This document shows positions 17,331 to 25,318 of a DNA stretch of 48,344 nucleotides, one piece after another. The translations under genes and the position numbers were made by a program. Each line of letters starts with the position of its first letter. Position 1 is the first letter of the stretch. Source of the stretch: Lacunisphaera sp. (GTDB taxonomy: Bacteria; Verrucomicrobiota; Verrucomicrobiia; Opitutales; Opitutaceae); assembly GCA_029945855.1 (NCBI GenBank), contig JAQSDJ010000074.1:1-48344 (forward strand). Direction: 5' to 3'. The notes beneath the pieces were generated by a model. The model was not told the DNA's origin and searched no databases. It was given only the letters and a program-made list of their open reading frames with translations.

Positions 17331-17876
17331 TCAGTAGGTGAAGGCGGCGGCGGACGTGGCGAGGCCGTAGGTCAGCAGCATGGCGCCGAGCAGCCGTGGT
17401 CGCGCCGGCTGGCGGAAGAGCCACTCGAAATAATCGCGCAGCCGGTAGGGCGCGGCGGCCAGATACAGCGCCAGGGAGATGGCGACATAGACCCCGGTCA
17501 CCATCAGCAGGCGCTGCGGATGCTGGTATTCCATGTAGGCGGCGGAGAGCAGCGGCTCGGCCGCCAGCAGCACCAGCAGGCAGAGGCCGCGCACCGCGAG
17601 GAAGTCCGGCGCGTAGAGGAAGGCCAGCAGCGCGAGCACGCCGAAGCCGATCATCACCGGTTGCGGGGTCGAGAAGAAGATCAGGTCGGACTCCGTGAGA
17701 CGGGACACCCGCCAGAGGAACCAGACCGCCCCGGCGCCGAAAAAGAGCCAGGCCCCGCGCCGGGACCGCGGCAGGGTCCTCGCCGTCGAGGCGACGATCG
17801 AGTTGTTCCAGAGGAAGACCGCGCCCAGGAGCGCGAGGAACAAACCGGGCAGGAGGGTGGCGAGGAAAAGACTCAT
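17331..17876 (-). CDS. Small multi-pass membrane protein of unknown function
   Basis: 181 residues, start ATG at 17876 (MSLFLATLLPGLFLALLG). About five or six hydrophobic helices: residues ~3-25, ~45-62, ~75-95, ~98-115, ~125-145 and ~160-180, with positively charged loops (TARTLPRSRRG, APYRLRDYFEWLFRQPARPR). No catalytic motif is visible. It is placed 8 bases upstream of gmk, so both are probably cotranscribed. I do not recognise a named family. The start lies just after a repeat of the gcccacgaaacacacgaaa family. Confidence 0.75.
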   Translation of the reverse strand: MSLFLATLLPGLFLALLGAVFLWNNSIVASTARTLPRSRRGAWLFFGAGAVWFLWRVSRLTESDLIFFSTPQPVMIGFGVLALLAFLYAPDFLAVRGLCLLVLLAAEPLLSAAYMEYQHPQRLLMVTGVYVAISLALYLAAAPYRLRDYFEWLFRQPARPRLLGAMLLTYGLATSAAAFTY

Positions 17877-17884
17877 GTAATACT

Positions 17885-17906
17885 GCCCACGAAACACACG
17901 AAATAC
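17885..17906. repeat. GCCCACGAAACACACGAAA repeat (solo arm)
   Basis: The motif gcccacgaaacacacgaaa occurs immediately 5' of the membrane-protein start. The same motif is at 47150, with an inverted partner ending at 47385, again touching gene starts. Confidence 0.65.
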
Positions 17907-17939
17907 CCGAAAGGGGAAAGAACCATTTTTCGTGACCTT

Positions 17940-18069
17940 TAGAGGCTATCCGAAAATCCTCAGCTAAGAGGACGGTGGGCGGCGACCTTGGTCGCGCATC
18001 AGAGGGAGCGGTGCGAGCAAGCTCGCTGGCCCACAGATGGATCCATGTTTTTCGGATAGCTGGCCTCTA
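17940..18069. repeat. Nested inverted-repeat element, MITE-like
   Basis: 130 bases. The outer ends, tagaggctatccgaaaa and its inverse ttttcggatagctggcctcta, match over about 13-17 bases. Nested inside, at 17975-18034, is a second palindrome with ends gtgggc / gcccac and two mini-hairpins (gcgacc-tt-ggtcgc and gcgagc-aa-gctcgc). There is no coding sequence. The right end carries the TAG stop codon of miaB at 18067-18069. Confidence 0.75.
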
Positions 18070-19437
18070 GGACGTTTCATTGGCCGCCCCCGTCAGCACG
18101 AGCGAGCCGTAGAGCACGGCGGTGGAGGCGCGCTCGATCTTGACCGGCACCAGCTCGCCGATCAGCCGCTCGCTGGCCGCGAAATGGACGATGCGGTTGC
18201 CCCGGGTGCGACCCATGAAACCGCGGCCCTTCTTGTCCGGCCCCTCGACCAGCACCTCCTGCGTGGTGCCGAGCAGCGTGGCGTTCCGGCGGTCGGAATT
18301 GGCCGCGAGGATCCGCAGCAGTTCCTGGTTGCGGGCCTCCTTGACGTCGTCCGGCACCTGGTCCGCCAAGGTGGCGGCAGGCGTGCTGGTGCGAATCGAA
18401 TACTTGAAGATGTAGGCCATGTCGTAGTTGGCCTGTTCGAACAACTCGCGGGTCTGGGCGAAGTCCTCCTCCGTCTCCCCGGGGAAGCCGACAATGACGT
18501 CGGTCGAGAAATACATGTCCGGCCGCACGGTGCGGAGGTCGGCGACGATCTGCGCGTAGCGTTCGCGGGTGTAAGGCCGGTTCATCGCCTTCAGGATGCG
18601 GTCGGATCCCGACTGGAGCGGCAGATGCACATATTCGCAGAGTTTCTCCAAGCGGCCGTAGGCGGCGATCAGGTCCTCCTTGAAACCGCGCGGGTGCGGC
18701 GACGTGAAGCGGATGCGCCGGATGCCGGGGATGGCGTTCACGCGCTCGAGCAGCTGGACAAAGGGCGTCACTCCGTTTGTGTGCTGGTAATCGCGCCGGC
18801 CGTAGCTGGTGACGATCTGGCCGAGCAGAGTCACCTCGCGGACGCCGCGTTCGGCGAGCTGCTCGCACTCGCGCACGATCTCGTCCATCGGCCGCGAGCG
18901 CTCGTCGCCGCGGGTTTTCGGGACGATGCAAAACGCGCAGTCCATGTTGCAGCCCTGCTGGATGGAGACGAAGGCCGAGACCTGTTTCTCCTCGAGCACA
19001 TGGTCGCGGATGGTGTTTTGCGAGCCGGCTTCGTCGCCAATCTCCACGAGGGTGTGGCCCACGGGAATGCCGGCGGCGTGGGCGGAGCGCAGGTTGTCGA
19101 GGAAGTCGGGCACCTGGTGGAATTTCTGCGTGCCCACGATCAGGTCCACGTCGGGCAGGCGGTCGAGCAGCTCGGCGCCGCGGTTCTGCGCCATGCAGCC
19201 GAGGATGCCCAAGATGAAGTCGGGATTCTTTTTCTTGCGGCCGGATACATTGGCCGCCTTGCCGATGGCTTTCTGCTCGGCGGCGTCGCGCACGCTGCAG
19301 GTGTTGAGCAGGAGGATGTCGCACTGCGCCTCGTCCGCGACAATGCGGTAGCCCCGGGCGCGAAGCATGGCCGCCACGGCCTCGCTGTCGCGCTCGTTCA
19401 TCTGGCAGCCGTAAGTCTTGATATGGACGCGATTCAT
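18067..19437 (-). CDS. miaB: tRNA-2-methylthio-N6-isopentenyladenosine synthase
   Basis: 456-residue radical-SAM methylthiotransferase modifying A37 of tRNAs that read codons starting with U. N-terminal UPF0004 cluster cysteines in KTYGCQMNERDSEA, LLNTCSVRD and ILGCMAQ; radical-SAM CNMDCAFC; FTSPHPRGF, LPLQSGSDRILKAMNRPYTR, DVIVGFPGETEEDF; C-terminal TRAM domain around VLVEGPDKKGRGFMGRTRGN. The ATG at 19437 gives MNRVHIKTYGC, the standard start; longer in-frame starts read through a repeat (SAFAEPTA-type peptide). An almost identical start, MNRVHIKAYGC, is encoded 86 bases upstream in another frame relation. The stop codon lies in the end of the 17940-18069 repeat. Confidence 0.96.
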   Translation of the reverse strand: MNRVHIKTYGCQMNERDSEAVAAMLRARGYRIVADEAQCDILLLNTCSVRDAAEQKAIGKAANVSGRKKKNPDFILGILGCMAQNRGAELLDRLPDVDLIVGTQKFHQVPDFLDNLRSAHAAGIPVGHTLVEIGDEAGSQNTIRDHVLEEKQVSAFVSIQQGCNMDCAFCIVPKTRGDERSRPMDEIVRECEQLAERGVREVTLLGQIVTSYGRRDYQHTNGVTPFVQLLERVNAIPGIRRIRFTSPHPRGFKEDLIAAYGRLEKLCEYVHLPLQSGSDRILKAMNRPYTRERYAQIVADLRTVRPDMYFSTDVIVGFPGETEEDFAQTRELFEQANYDMAYIFKYSIRTSTPAATLADQVPDDVKEARNQELLRILAANSDRRNATLLGTTQEVLVEGPDKKGRGFMGRTRGNRIVHFAASERLIGELVPVKIERASTAVLYGSLVLTGAANETS

Positions 19438-19467
19438 GCCGATGCGCGGGCGTGGCGCCGCCCGTCT

Positions 19468-19491
19468 CGCCGTAGGCTCGGCGAAGGCGGA
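19468..19491. repeat. CGCCGTAG(G/C)CT-GGCGAAGGCGGA repeat, copy 1
   Basis: A 24-base motif with a small palindrome (cgccg-taggct-cggcg) followed by aaggcgga. It sits immediately between the true and the duplicated miaB start. A near-identical copy is at 19665-19688. Confidence 0.65.
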
Positions 19492-19523
19492 CACCCGTAA
19501 GCTTTGATGTGGACCCGGTTCAT
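19492..19523 (-). pseudogene. Duplicated, diverged 5' end of miaB
   Basis: On the minus strand an ATG at 19523 encodes MNRVHIKAYGC, then runs into the interspersed repeat and stops after about 27 codons. It matches the real miaB start (MNRVHIKTYGC) over about 32 bases with six differences, five of them synonymous. This is a remnant, not a functional gene, though it could still recruit ribosomes on the miaB mRNA. Confidence 0.7.
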
Positions 19524-19742
19524 TCGCGGTGGGTCCGATACCCCGAAGCTTGCTTCGGCTTGGATGGTCGATGGGGTTTGAGGGTGGATTGCATGACGGT
19601 CGAATGAGTTGGCGGTGGTCTTGTCAAATGCCCCGGGGCTTGCCCCGGGGATCTTTACTTATCGCGCCGTAGCCTTGGCGAAGGCGGACGGAGGAGAGGG
19701 TTTTAACTACCCGCCCACCCCACCCGGTCAACGAGGGAAAAG
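19524..19742. repeat. Hairpin-rich intergenic region upstream of miaB
   Basis: No gene is seen. It contains small hairpins: ccgaagcttgcttcgg near 19544, ccccggggcttgccccgggg at 19631-19650, and the second copy of the cgccgtagccttggcgaaggcgga repeat at 19665-19688. The miaB promoter should lie here, but I cannot identify one. Confidence 0.5.
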
Positions 19743-19776
19743 AAAAAGCCCGGGGCGCGTTGCGCCGCCGGGCTTT
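19743..19776 (-). terminator. Rho-independent terminator of the PEP-CTERM gene
   Basis: A strong GC stem (aaagcccgg / ccgggcttt with an extended inner palindrome). On the minus strand it is followed by a T-rich run, about 20 bases after the stop codon at 19796. Confidence 0.88.
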
Positions 19777-19795
19777 AGGAAGACTTCAAGCCGGT

Positions 19796-20689
19796 TCAGG
19801 CCGCGGCGGCGGCTTTCTGCCGCCGGCGCCAGAAGGCGAGACCGAGCGCACCGAGGCCGGCGAACGCGGCGTAGGTCGAGGGTTCGGGGATGGCGGAGAC
19901 GGTGAGGTTGTCGGCATAGGCCTGGCCGCTCAGGAAAGTGGATCCCGGGGTGACCCCGTCGCCGTAAAGGGCGCCATACACTTCCAGGCCGAAACCCGTG
20001 GTCGGCGTCACAGCCCAAGCGCTGGTGTTGCCGGTGGCCGGGCCGCCAAAATGCCCGGCGCCGGTCCAGGTGCCAAAGGTGTAGTAGGTGTTCCCCGCGT
20101 CGAAGCTGAAGGCGGAGGTGAAAGCCTGGGTTGAGGCGTTATAGTTCATTTGCAGCAACACGTCCGTCCCATCGAAGGTGTTATCGAGGCTGCCGGTCGA
20201 ACCCAGGGTGGTCCGGGTGTAGCCCGAGCCGTTGAACACGCCTTGCTCCGCGTAAATGCGGCCGCCGCTCGTCGCATATTGCAGGTAGATCCCGTAGTAG
20301 CCGCTCGCACTGCCGGCCATGAAGTTTTCAAAGCCCAGGACGGAGGCCCCGTTCGTGGCGACCGCGGTTTTGTCGATCGTGAAGGACATCGTGGCGCTCC
20401 AGCTGTCCGTGTAGCTGGGGTTGCCGCTGGTCGTGCTTGACCAGACCCGGAACTGCTGCGCGCGATTCGCCGTCGTGATGGCGGTGGCGGTGGCGTCGGC
20501 GGTGAACTCCAGCCGGCCATTCGTCTCGGTCCACAGACCGCCGTTGGTCGTGCCAAACGAGCTCCAGCGACCCGGGGCGAAGCTGTTGTCGTTGAAATCG
20601 TCGGTCCCGTAGAACGAAACCTGGGCTTGAAGGGGAATCGTAGTGAGCAACAGGGTGCCGAGAAGGGCGAGGCGGGGAAATAAATGCAT
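19796..20689 (-). CDS. PEP-CTERM sorting-domain protein
   Basis: 297-residue secreted protein. Signal peptide MHLFPRLALLGTLLLTTIPLQA; mature start VSFYGTDDFNDNS; a long beta-rich Gly/Ser/Thr/Asn domain with no catalytic motif; C-terminal sorting signal IPEPSTYAAFAGLGALGLA, FWRRRQ, i.e. PEP motif, hydrophobic helix, Arg cluster. Such proteins are processed by an exosortase, usually in exopolysaccharide-producing Gram-negatives; no exosortase is in this window. The DDF motif near the mature N-terminus recurs in all four PEP-CTERM proteins here, which suggests one shared domain (possibly a lectin-like sandwich). Followed by a good terminator. Confidence 0.92.
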   Translation of the reverse strand: MHLFPRLALLGTLLLTTIPLQAQVSFYGTDDFNDNSFAPGRWSSFGTTNGGLWTETNGRLEFTADATATAITTANRAQQFRVWSSTTSGNPSYTDSWSATMSFTIDKTAVATNGASVLGFENFMAGSASGYYGIYLQYATSGGRIYAEQGVFNGSGYTRTTLGSTGSLDNTFDGTDVLLQMNYNASTQAFTSAFSFDAGNTYYTFGTWTGAGHFGGPATGNTSAWAVTPTTGFGLEVYGALYGDGVTPGSTFLSGQAYADNLTVSAIPEPSTYAAFAGLGALGLAFWRRRQKAAAAA

Positions 20690-20781
20690 GGGAGGAAGCT
20701 TGGGCGGGAGGGGAAGGTGGCCCCGGATAACACGCCGCGCGTGGTCACCGGGTAGAGTCGGTTGATCGGGACGCGATGGCG

Positions 20782-21591
20782 CTACGCCGTCGCGAGGGCG
20801 CGGGCCTGCCGGCGGCGCCAGAACGCGAGGCCGAGCGCCCCCAGTCCGGCGAACGCCGCGTAGGTCGAGGGCTCGGGGATGGCGGAGACGCTGAAGTTAT
20901 CGGCATAGACCGAGCCGGTGGAGATGGCGGCGGCCATGTTGCTGTTGCCGAAGATTTCGAAATAGAAACCGCCGGTCGCGGCACCGGCGGTCCACTGCGC
21001 CACCGGATTGTAGGTTGCCAAGGGGGTATAGCTGCCGCCGTCAAAGCTGTAGGAGGAATTCAACACCTGGGTGCCGGCATCCCACGCCAGCCGCAGATGA
21101 ACATCGGTGAAATCAGCCGTGGCTGCGGAAACCGGGGTGAAGCCGGAACCTTCCGCCCGGAAGTTATAACCGCCGCTGCTCGCGACCAACATGATGGACG
21201 AATATTGCGCGCCGGTGCCCGCCACTTCCAAGCCGAACGACAAAAACTCCCCGCCAGTGAGGGTGCCGATACTGTTAGTGACCGTCACGTCAGCCACCCA
21301 GCTCGTGGTGAAACTGGCGCTTGTCTTGCTGGGGTTGGCCCCGGGGGTGGAAGGTTCACCATCCCAGCCGAGCACATAGCTGCCGGCCCCGGCAGCCTTG
21401 CTGAAATCGAGCCGCCCGGCGGAATAGTCCAGCAGACCATTGGTTCCGCTGAAGCGAAAAGCATAGGCCCATTTTGCGTCACTGACAGTAGAACTGCCGA
21501 AATCATCGGAGCCGACGAAGACCTGGGCGGAAAGCGGGAGGACCAGCGCGGATACTCCGGCGAGAACTGTGAGAACGTGGTGTAATTTCAT
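20782..21591 (-). CDS. PEP-CTERM sorting-domain protein
   Basis: 269-residue paralogue of the gene at 19796-20689, tandem with it. Signal peptide MKLHHVLTVLAGVSALVLPLSA, mature start QVFVGSDDFGSSTVSDAKW, beta-rich domain (LEVAGTGAQYSSIMLVAS, YSFDGGSYTPLATYN), C-terminal SAIPEPSTYAAFAGLGALG then WRRRQ. The C-terminal 25-30 residues are almost identical to the neighbour whereas the middle is diverged, as expected for sorting-tagged families. Cell-surface or secreted after exosortase processing. It lies downstream of the kinase/response-regulator pair on the same strand, which might regulate it, but a 118-base gap intervenes. Confidence 0.92.
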   Translation of the reverse strand: MKLHHVLTVLAGVSALVLPLSAQVFVGSDDFGSSTVSDAKWAYAFRFSGTNGLLDYSAGRLDFSKAAGAGSYVLGWDGEPSTPGANPSKTSASFTTSWVADVTVTNSIGTLTGGEFLSFGLEVAGTGAQYSSIMLVASSGGYNFRAEGSGFTPVSAATADFTDVHLRLAWDAGTQVLNSSYSFDGGSYTPLATYNPVAQWTAGAATGGFYFEIFGNSNMAAAISTGSVYADNFSVSAIPEPSTYAAFAGLGALGLAFWRRRQARALATA

Positions 21592-21709
21592 GGTGGTGGG
21601 TTATGCGGACCCGAGCCAATCCATCCCCGCGGCCCGGACAAGGGGCCGGGCCTAGGGAAATCCCTGAATTTTCGCGGGCGGCGGAACCACCCGGGGCGTC
21701 GCGCCGGCC

Positions 21710-22405
21710 TCAGCGCGTCAGGCCCTGCTCGCGCACCCACAGCGCCGCGCGGGCGACGAGGGCGTTGGCGTGGGGCAGGTCCAGCTTGCCCTTGATGTTC
21801 TCGCGGTGTGATTCGATCGTCTTGGCGCTCACGCCGAGCGCGGTGGCGATCTCCTGCGTCGAGCGTCCCTGCCCCAGCTGGATGAAAACCTGCAGCTCGC
21901 GTTCGCTCAGGACGGAGAGCGCATGGGCGTTGTCCGGGACGGGGCGCGTCGGGCGCCCGCCGGAACCGGGCTGCTGCAACGCCGCCACGATGGCGGCCGG
22001 GCCATCGAGCTTGGAGATGAAATGATTTGCCCCGGCCTGCAACGACTTCGACTGGTAAACGGCGGCGTCGAGCATGGAAAGCACGACGAGCTTCATCCGG
22101 GTGTGGTCCTGGCGCAGCTCGCGCACCAGCCTCAACCCGTCGTCGTCCTTCAGCATCAGGTCCACGACCGCGGCATCGGGCCGCAGCCGGGCGGCCAGGT
22201 CGCGGGCGAGCACGGCGTTGTCTGCCTCGCCGCAAACCTCGAGGGCGGGATCCTGTTGCAGGGCGGCAACCACTCCGGCGCGAAACAGCGGATGGTCGTC
22301 CACCACCAGCACACGGATTTTGGGTGGTGTGGTTCGGGGGTCGATGGCAGCGGAATGAGTGGAGAAAATTCCGCCCGACAAGCGGTTTTTGCCGAAATAG
22401 GGCAT
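21710..22405 (-). CDS. NarL/FixJ-type response regulator (REC-LuxR HTH)
   Basis: 231 residues. Receiver domain IRVLVVDDHPLFRAGVV ... AAVVDLMLKDDDG with the phosphoacceptor Asp at about residue 82, Ser in VVLSML and Lys in HFISKLDG; then a LuxR/GerE DNA-binding domain, LSERELQVFIQLGQGRSTQEI and ALGVSAKTIESHRENIKGKL. The start at 22405 is 27 bases after the hybrid-kinase stop; a later internal start is possible because the first ~28 residues are not part of the receiver fold. Partner of the upstream hybrid kinase, presumably receiving phosphate from its Hpt domain. Confidence 0.93.
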   Translation of the reverse strand: MPYFGKNRLSGGIFSTHSAAIDPRTTPPKIRVLVVDDHPLFRAGVVAALQQDPALEVCGEADNAVLARDLAARLRPDAAVVDLMLKDDDGLRLVRELRQDHTRMKLVVLSMLDAAVYQSKSLQAGANHFISKLDGPAAIVAALQQPGSGGRPTRPVPDNAHALSVLSERELQVFIQLGQGRSTQEIATALGVSAKTIESHRENIKGKLDLPHANALVARAALWVREQGLTR

Positions 22406-22432
22406 CTCTGCGCGGAACAGGGCTGATGGGCC

Positions 22433-25264
22433 CTAGCCGACGGCCAGAGCGTCCAGGGCGGCGGCGCAACGATCCCACCAATGTCCGGCCTCGGCGGCAT
22501 TTCCCGCGGTCGCCGCGGCTTCCAGGCCGGTGCAGGCGGCAAAGAGCTCCGTCGCCTGCACCACGAGCGCGCTGTTGCGGAGGTAATGGGCGTCGGCGCG
22601 CACCTGTGGCCAGTTGCCCGCCTGCATCGCGACGGCCAGTTCCGCCCGCCGGGCCGGCAACTCGGCCAGAAAATCACGGTGCAAACGTTCCCGCAGGGCG
22701 GGCGGAGGATCGAAGTAGGGGGCCGGGCCGGCGGCGTCCGGCCGCGCTCCGACCACGGCCGCCCAGAGTTCATCCAGCGGCACGGGCTTGGTCAGGAAAT
22801 GATCCATGCCGGCCGCCAGCGCCCGGGTCCGGTCCGGGCTCCCCGCGTGCGCGCTGACCCCGATGATGCGGACGCCGGGCGCGAGGGCGCGCAGTTTCGG
22901 CGTCAGGTCCGCGCCGTCGCCATCCGGCAGCGCAAGGTCGAGCACGATGACCTCAGGGACTTCCTCGGCCAGGCGGACGAGGGCCTCGGCGCCGTTCGCT
23001 GCCGGGCGGCAGGTTGCGCCGCGCTCGGTCAGCGAGGCGACAAACAGCTCCCGCACGAGCCGGTTGTCGTCCACGACCAGCACGCGAGGCACAAACCCGG
23101 CCGCGGGCCGGGCTATCGGTTGAACCGAGGCGGGAGCGGCCGCGGGGGCCAGCAGGAGCGACGCAGTGAAGCGGCTGCCGCTCCGGCCGTCACTCTCGAC
23201 CGTGAGCCCGCCGCCCATGGCGCGGCAGAGCGCGGCGGAAAGGGCCAGCCCGAGACCCGAGCCTTCCTTCTCCGCCGTCTGCGCCAGCCGCGTGAAAGGG
23301 GCGAAGAGCCGCCCCTGCTGCTCCGGGGGAATGCCCGGGCCGGTGTCGTCCACCGTCAGAATCAAACGCGACCTTCCCCCGGGGGCGGGTTCGGCGCGGA
23401 GGGAGACCGTGACGGTGCCATGGTCGGTGAACTTGAGGGCGTTGCCGACCAGATTGATCAGCACTTGGCGCAAGCGGTCGCCGTCCGCCGTCACCCAGGC
23501 GGGCACCTCGTCAGCCGTCGCGCAACGCAGGCTGAGACCCTTGGCCTCGGCGCGCGGGCGCAGGCTCTCGATGGTCTGCCGGACCAGATCGGCCGGGGCG
23601 ACCGGCCGGGTCGCCAGCTGGAACGATCCGCTCTCGACGGCGCTCAGGTCGATGAGGTCGTTGACCAGGCGCGTCATCAGTTCGCCCTGCTGGCGCAACG
23701 CGTCGAGCCGGGCGGAAGGCCGGTCCCCCTGCTCCTGCCGCAAGAGTTCGCTGTAACCCAGAATGTTCTGCAGCGGGGTGCGCAGCTCGTGGCTGACGTT
23801 GGCGAGGAAGGCCGTCTTGACCCGGAGGCTCTCGCCGGCGACCACCGCTGCCCGCTGGGCGGTCTCGCGTTCCCGCGCCGCGCGTCGCTGCACGAAGACC
23901 AGGGCCAGGAGCACCAGGCCGAAATTGGCCATGACAAACGGCGCGGCCCGCCACCGGCGTTCGACGCTCAGGTAGTATTCGCGGCGCACGCAATCGAGCC
24001 AGCCGAGCATCCGGCCGTCCGCCGCGAGGATCGGTGCCCGGCAGTAATAATCGTAGCCGATCTCCGGCACGGGCGATTCCTCGACATAGGCCTCCCGGTT
24101 GGCCCAGCGCGCCACGTCCTCCGGGGTGGCGCGGCGCAACAACTCGATGCTGCCGGCCGGATTGTCCGACGAGAGCGCGGCCACCAGCCAGCCGTCATGC
24201 AGCACGACGAGGCGGGCGGACTTGAGAAACGGCGTGGCGCGGACGACCTCGATCAACCGCCGGCGGGCCGGTTCGGCGGAGCCGCGGGTCAGCCAGACCG
24301 AGCGCGCCGCGATCGATTCGCCGGCCGACGATCGGGTTTGGATCCGGAATTCCGGGTGCTGCAGCGGCGCCAGCAGCGCCGGATCGAACACGCTCGCGTG
24401 GGCGGCCGTGGTGCGCAGCCGGTTCTGCTGGATCTCTCGCCGGTTGTCGCGGCCGCTCTGGATGCCGATGAACATCGCGGTGACCAGCAGGAGGCCGCCG
24501 CCGAGCAAAAAGGGCCGGAGTTCGGGCCAGCTGATCCGGCCGGGCCCGGCGGTCTTGGAGGCAAGGATCTCGTGCAGCAGGCCGGCGAAAACCACGCCGC
24601 CCAGCAACATCTGAAACACGGCGGCGGCCAACCCGACCGGCGCCGGCGGCCCGGCCCGCTGCAGCTGACCCAGGGCCGCGGCCAGCGGCCCGATCGTGGA
24701 CAAGGCGGGTAAAAGGGCCGCCCCGGCCAGACCCAGGCGCGACCAGGGGGTGGGAGTGGACTTGAGCCAGAGCGCGGTCGCGGCCATCACCCCCAGCAAA
24801 GCCAGCAGCCCGCCGCCCGTCTCCGGCGTCGCCACGTGGTGGACGAATACGCCGGCGAGCAAAATGGACGGGAGCGCGCGAAACCGGAACCAACGGGAGC
24901 GGGCCAAGGCCAGCCACCCCCACCCGGCGGCCATCACCGCCACCGCCAAAGCCAGCATGATGTCGCCCAACCAATAGGGGTCGATCACGGCGTGCTGGTA
25001 ATCGGCCACCGTGCCCGGGATCAGCCGTTCCTGGAACAGGTCGAAGGTGGGGTTGAACATCCCGAACTGGATGAAGGCCGAGGCAATCGCCGCGCCGGCG
25101 CACCACGGCAGCCAGGGCCAGGCCGGGCCCCGGCGCGGATGCCGCCACCACGCGATCAGCGCGAAGCTCCACCCCAGCAGGGAAAAGAACCAGAAAAAGT
25201 CCTGGTGCACGCTGAGCCGGCCGACCAAGACGTGGACTTGGTTGATGAACGAGGGATGATCCAT
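22433..25264 (-). CDS. Multi-pass hybrid sensor histidine kinase (HisKA-HATPase-REC-Hpt)
   Basis: 943 residues from ATG 25264 (MDHPSFINQVHVLVGRL). About eight transmembrane helices in residues 15-290, a predicted extracytoplasmic sensor segment (~300-450, with LVVLHDGWLVAALSSDN and YDYYCRAPILAADGRMLGWL), one more helix (~455-475, FGLVLLALVFV), then HisKA with His near residue 492 (ANVSHELRTPLQNILGYSE), HATPase motifs (NLVGNALKFT, DTGPGIPPE, GSGLGLALSAAL), a receiver with Asp near 776 (VIVLDLALPDGDG) and a C-terminal Hpt-like helix bundle with His near 893 (AHYLRNSALV). This is a complete phosphorelay ending on the LuxR-type regulator downstream. The sensor resembles CHASE/dCache-type domains only loosely; signal unknown. 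Divergent from the metallophosphoesterase gene, 54 bases apart. Confidence 0.93.
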   Translation of the reverse strand: MDHPSFINQVHVLVGRLSVHQDFFWFFSLLGWSFALIAWWRHPRRGPAWPWLPWCAGAAIASAFIQFGMFNPTFDLFQERLIPGTVADYQHAVIDPYWLGDIMLALAVAVMAAGWGWLALARSRWFRFRALPSILLAGVFVHHVATPETGGGLLALLGVMAATALWLKSTPTPWSRLGLAGAALLPALSTIGPLAAALGQLQRAGPPAPVGLAAAVFQMLLGGVVFAGLLHEILASKTAGPGRISWPELRPFLLGGGLLLVTAMFIGIQSGRDNRREIQQNRLRTTAAHASVFDPALLAPLQHPEFRIQTRSSAGESIAARSVWLTRGSAEPARRRLIEVVRATPFLKSARLVVLHDGWLVAALSSDNPAGSIELLRRATPEDVARWANREAYVEESPVPEIGYDYYCRAPILAADGRMLGWLDCVRREYYLSVERRWRAAPFVMANFGLVLLALVFVQRRAARERETAQRAAVVAGESLRVKTAFLANVSHELRTPLQNILGYSELLRQEQGDRPSARLDALRQQGELMTRLVNDLIDLSAVESGSFQLATRPVAPADLVRQTIESLRPRAEAKGLSLRCATADEVPAWVTADGDRLRQVLINLVGNALKFTDHGTVTVSLRAEPAPGGRSRLILTVDDTGPGIPPEQQGRLFAPFTRLAQTAEKEGSGLGLALSAALCRAMGGGLTVESDGRSGSRFTASLLLAPAAAPASVQPIARPAAGFVPRVLVVDDNRLVRELFVASLTERGATCRPAANGAEALVRLAEEVPEVIVLDLALPDGDGADLTPKLRALAPGVRIIGVSAHAGSPDRTRALAAGMDHFLTKPVPLDELWAAVVGARPDAAGPAPYFDPPPALRERLHRDFLAELPARRAELAVAMQAGNWPQVRADAHYLRNSALVVQATELFAACTGLEAAATAGNAAEAGHWWDRCAAALDALAVG

Positions 25265-25318
25265 GTCGGCGGGCGGCAGGCTTGCGGGATTTTTTTTGGC
25301 CGACAAGCTGCATCGGTC

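Noticed and set aside
22481-24712. 743-codon frame antisense to the hybrid kinase
   Set aside because: Arg/Gly/Gln-rich shadow without motifs; the kinase domains on the minus strand explain the sequence.
24836-25318. Extension of the metallophosphoesterase upstream of 25319
   Set aside because: It is antisense to the kinase start and would bury the signal peptide inside the protein.
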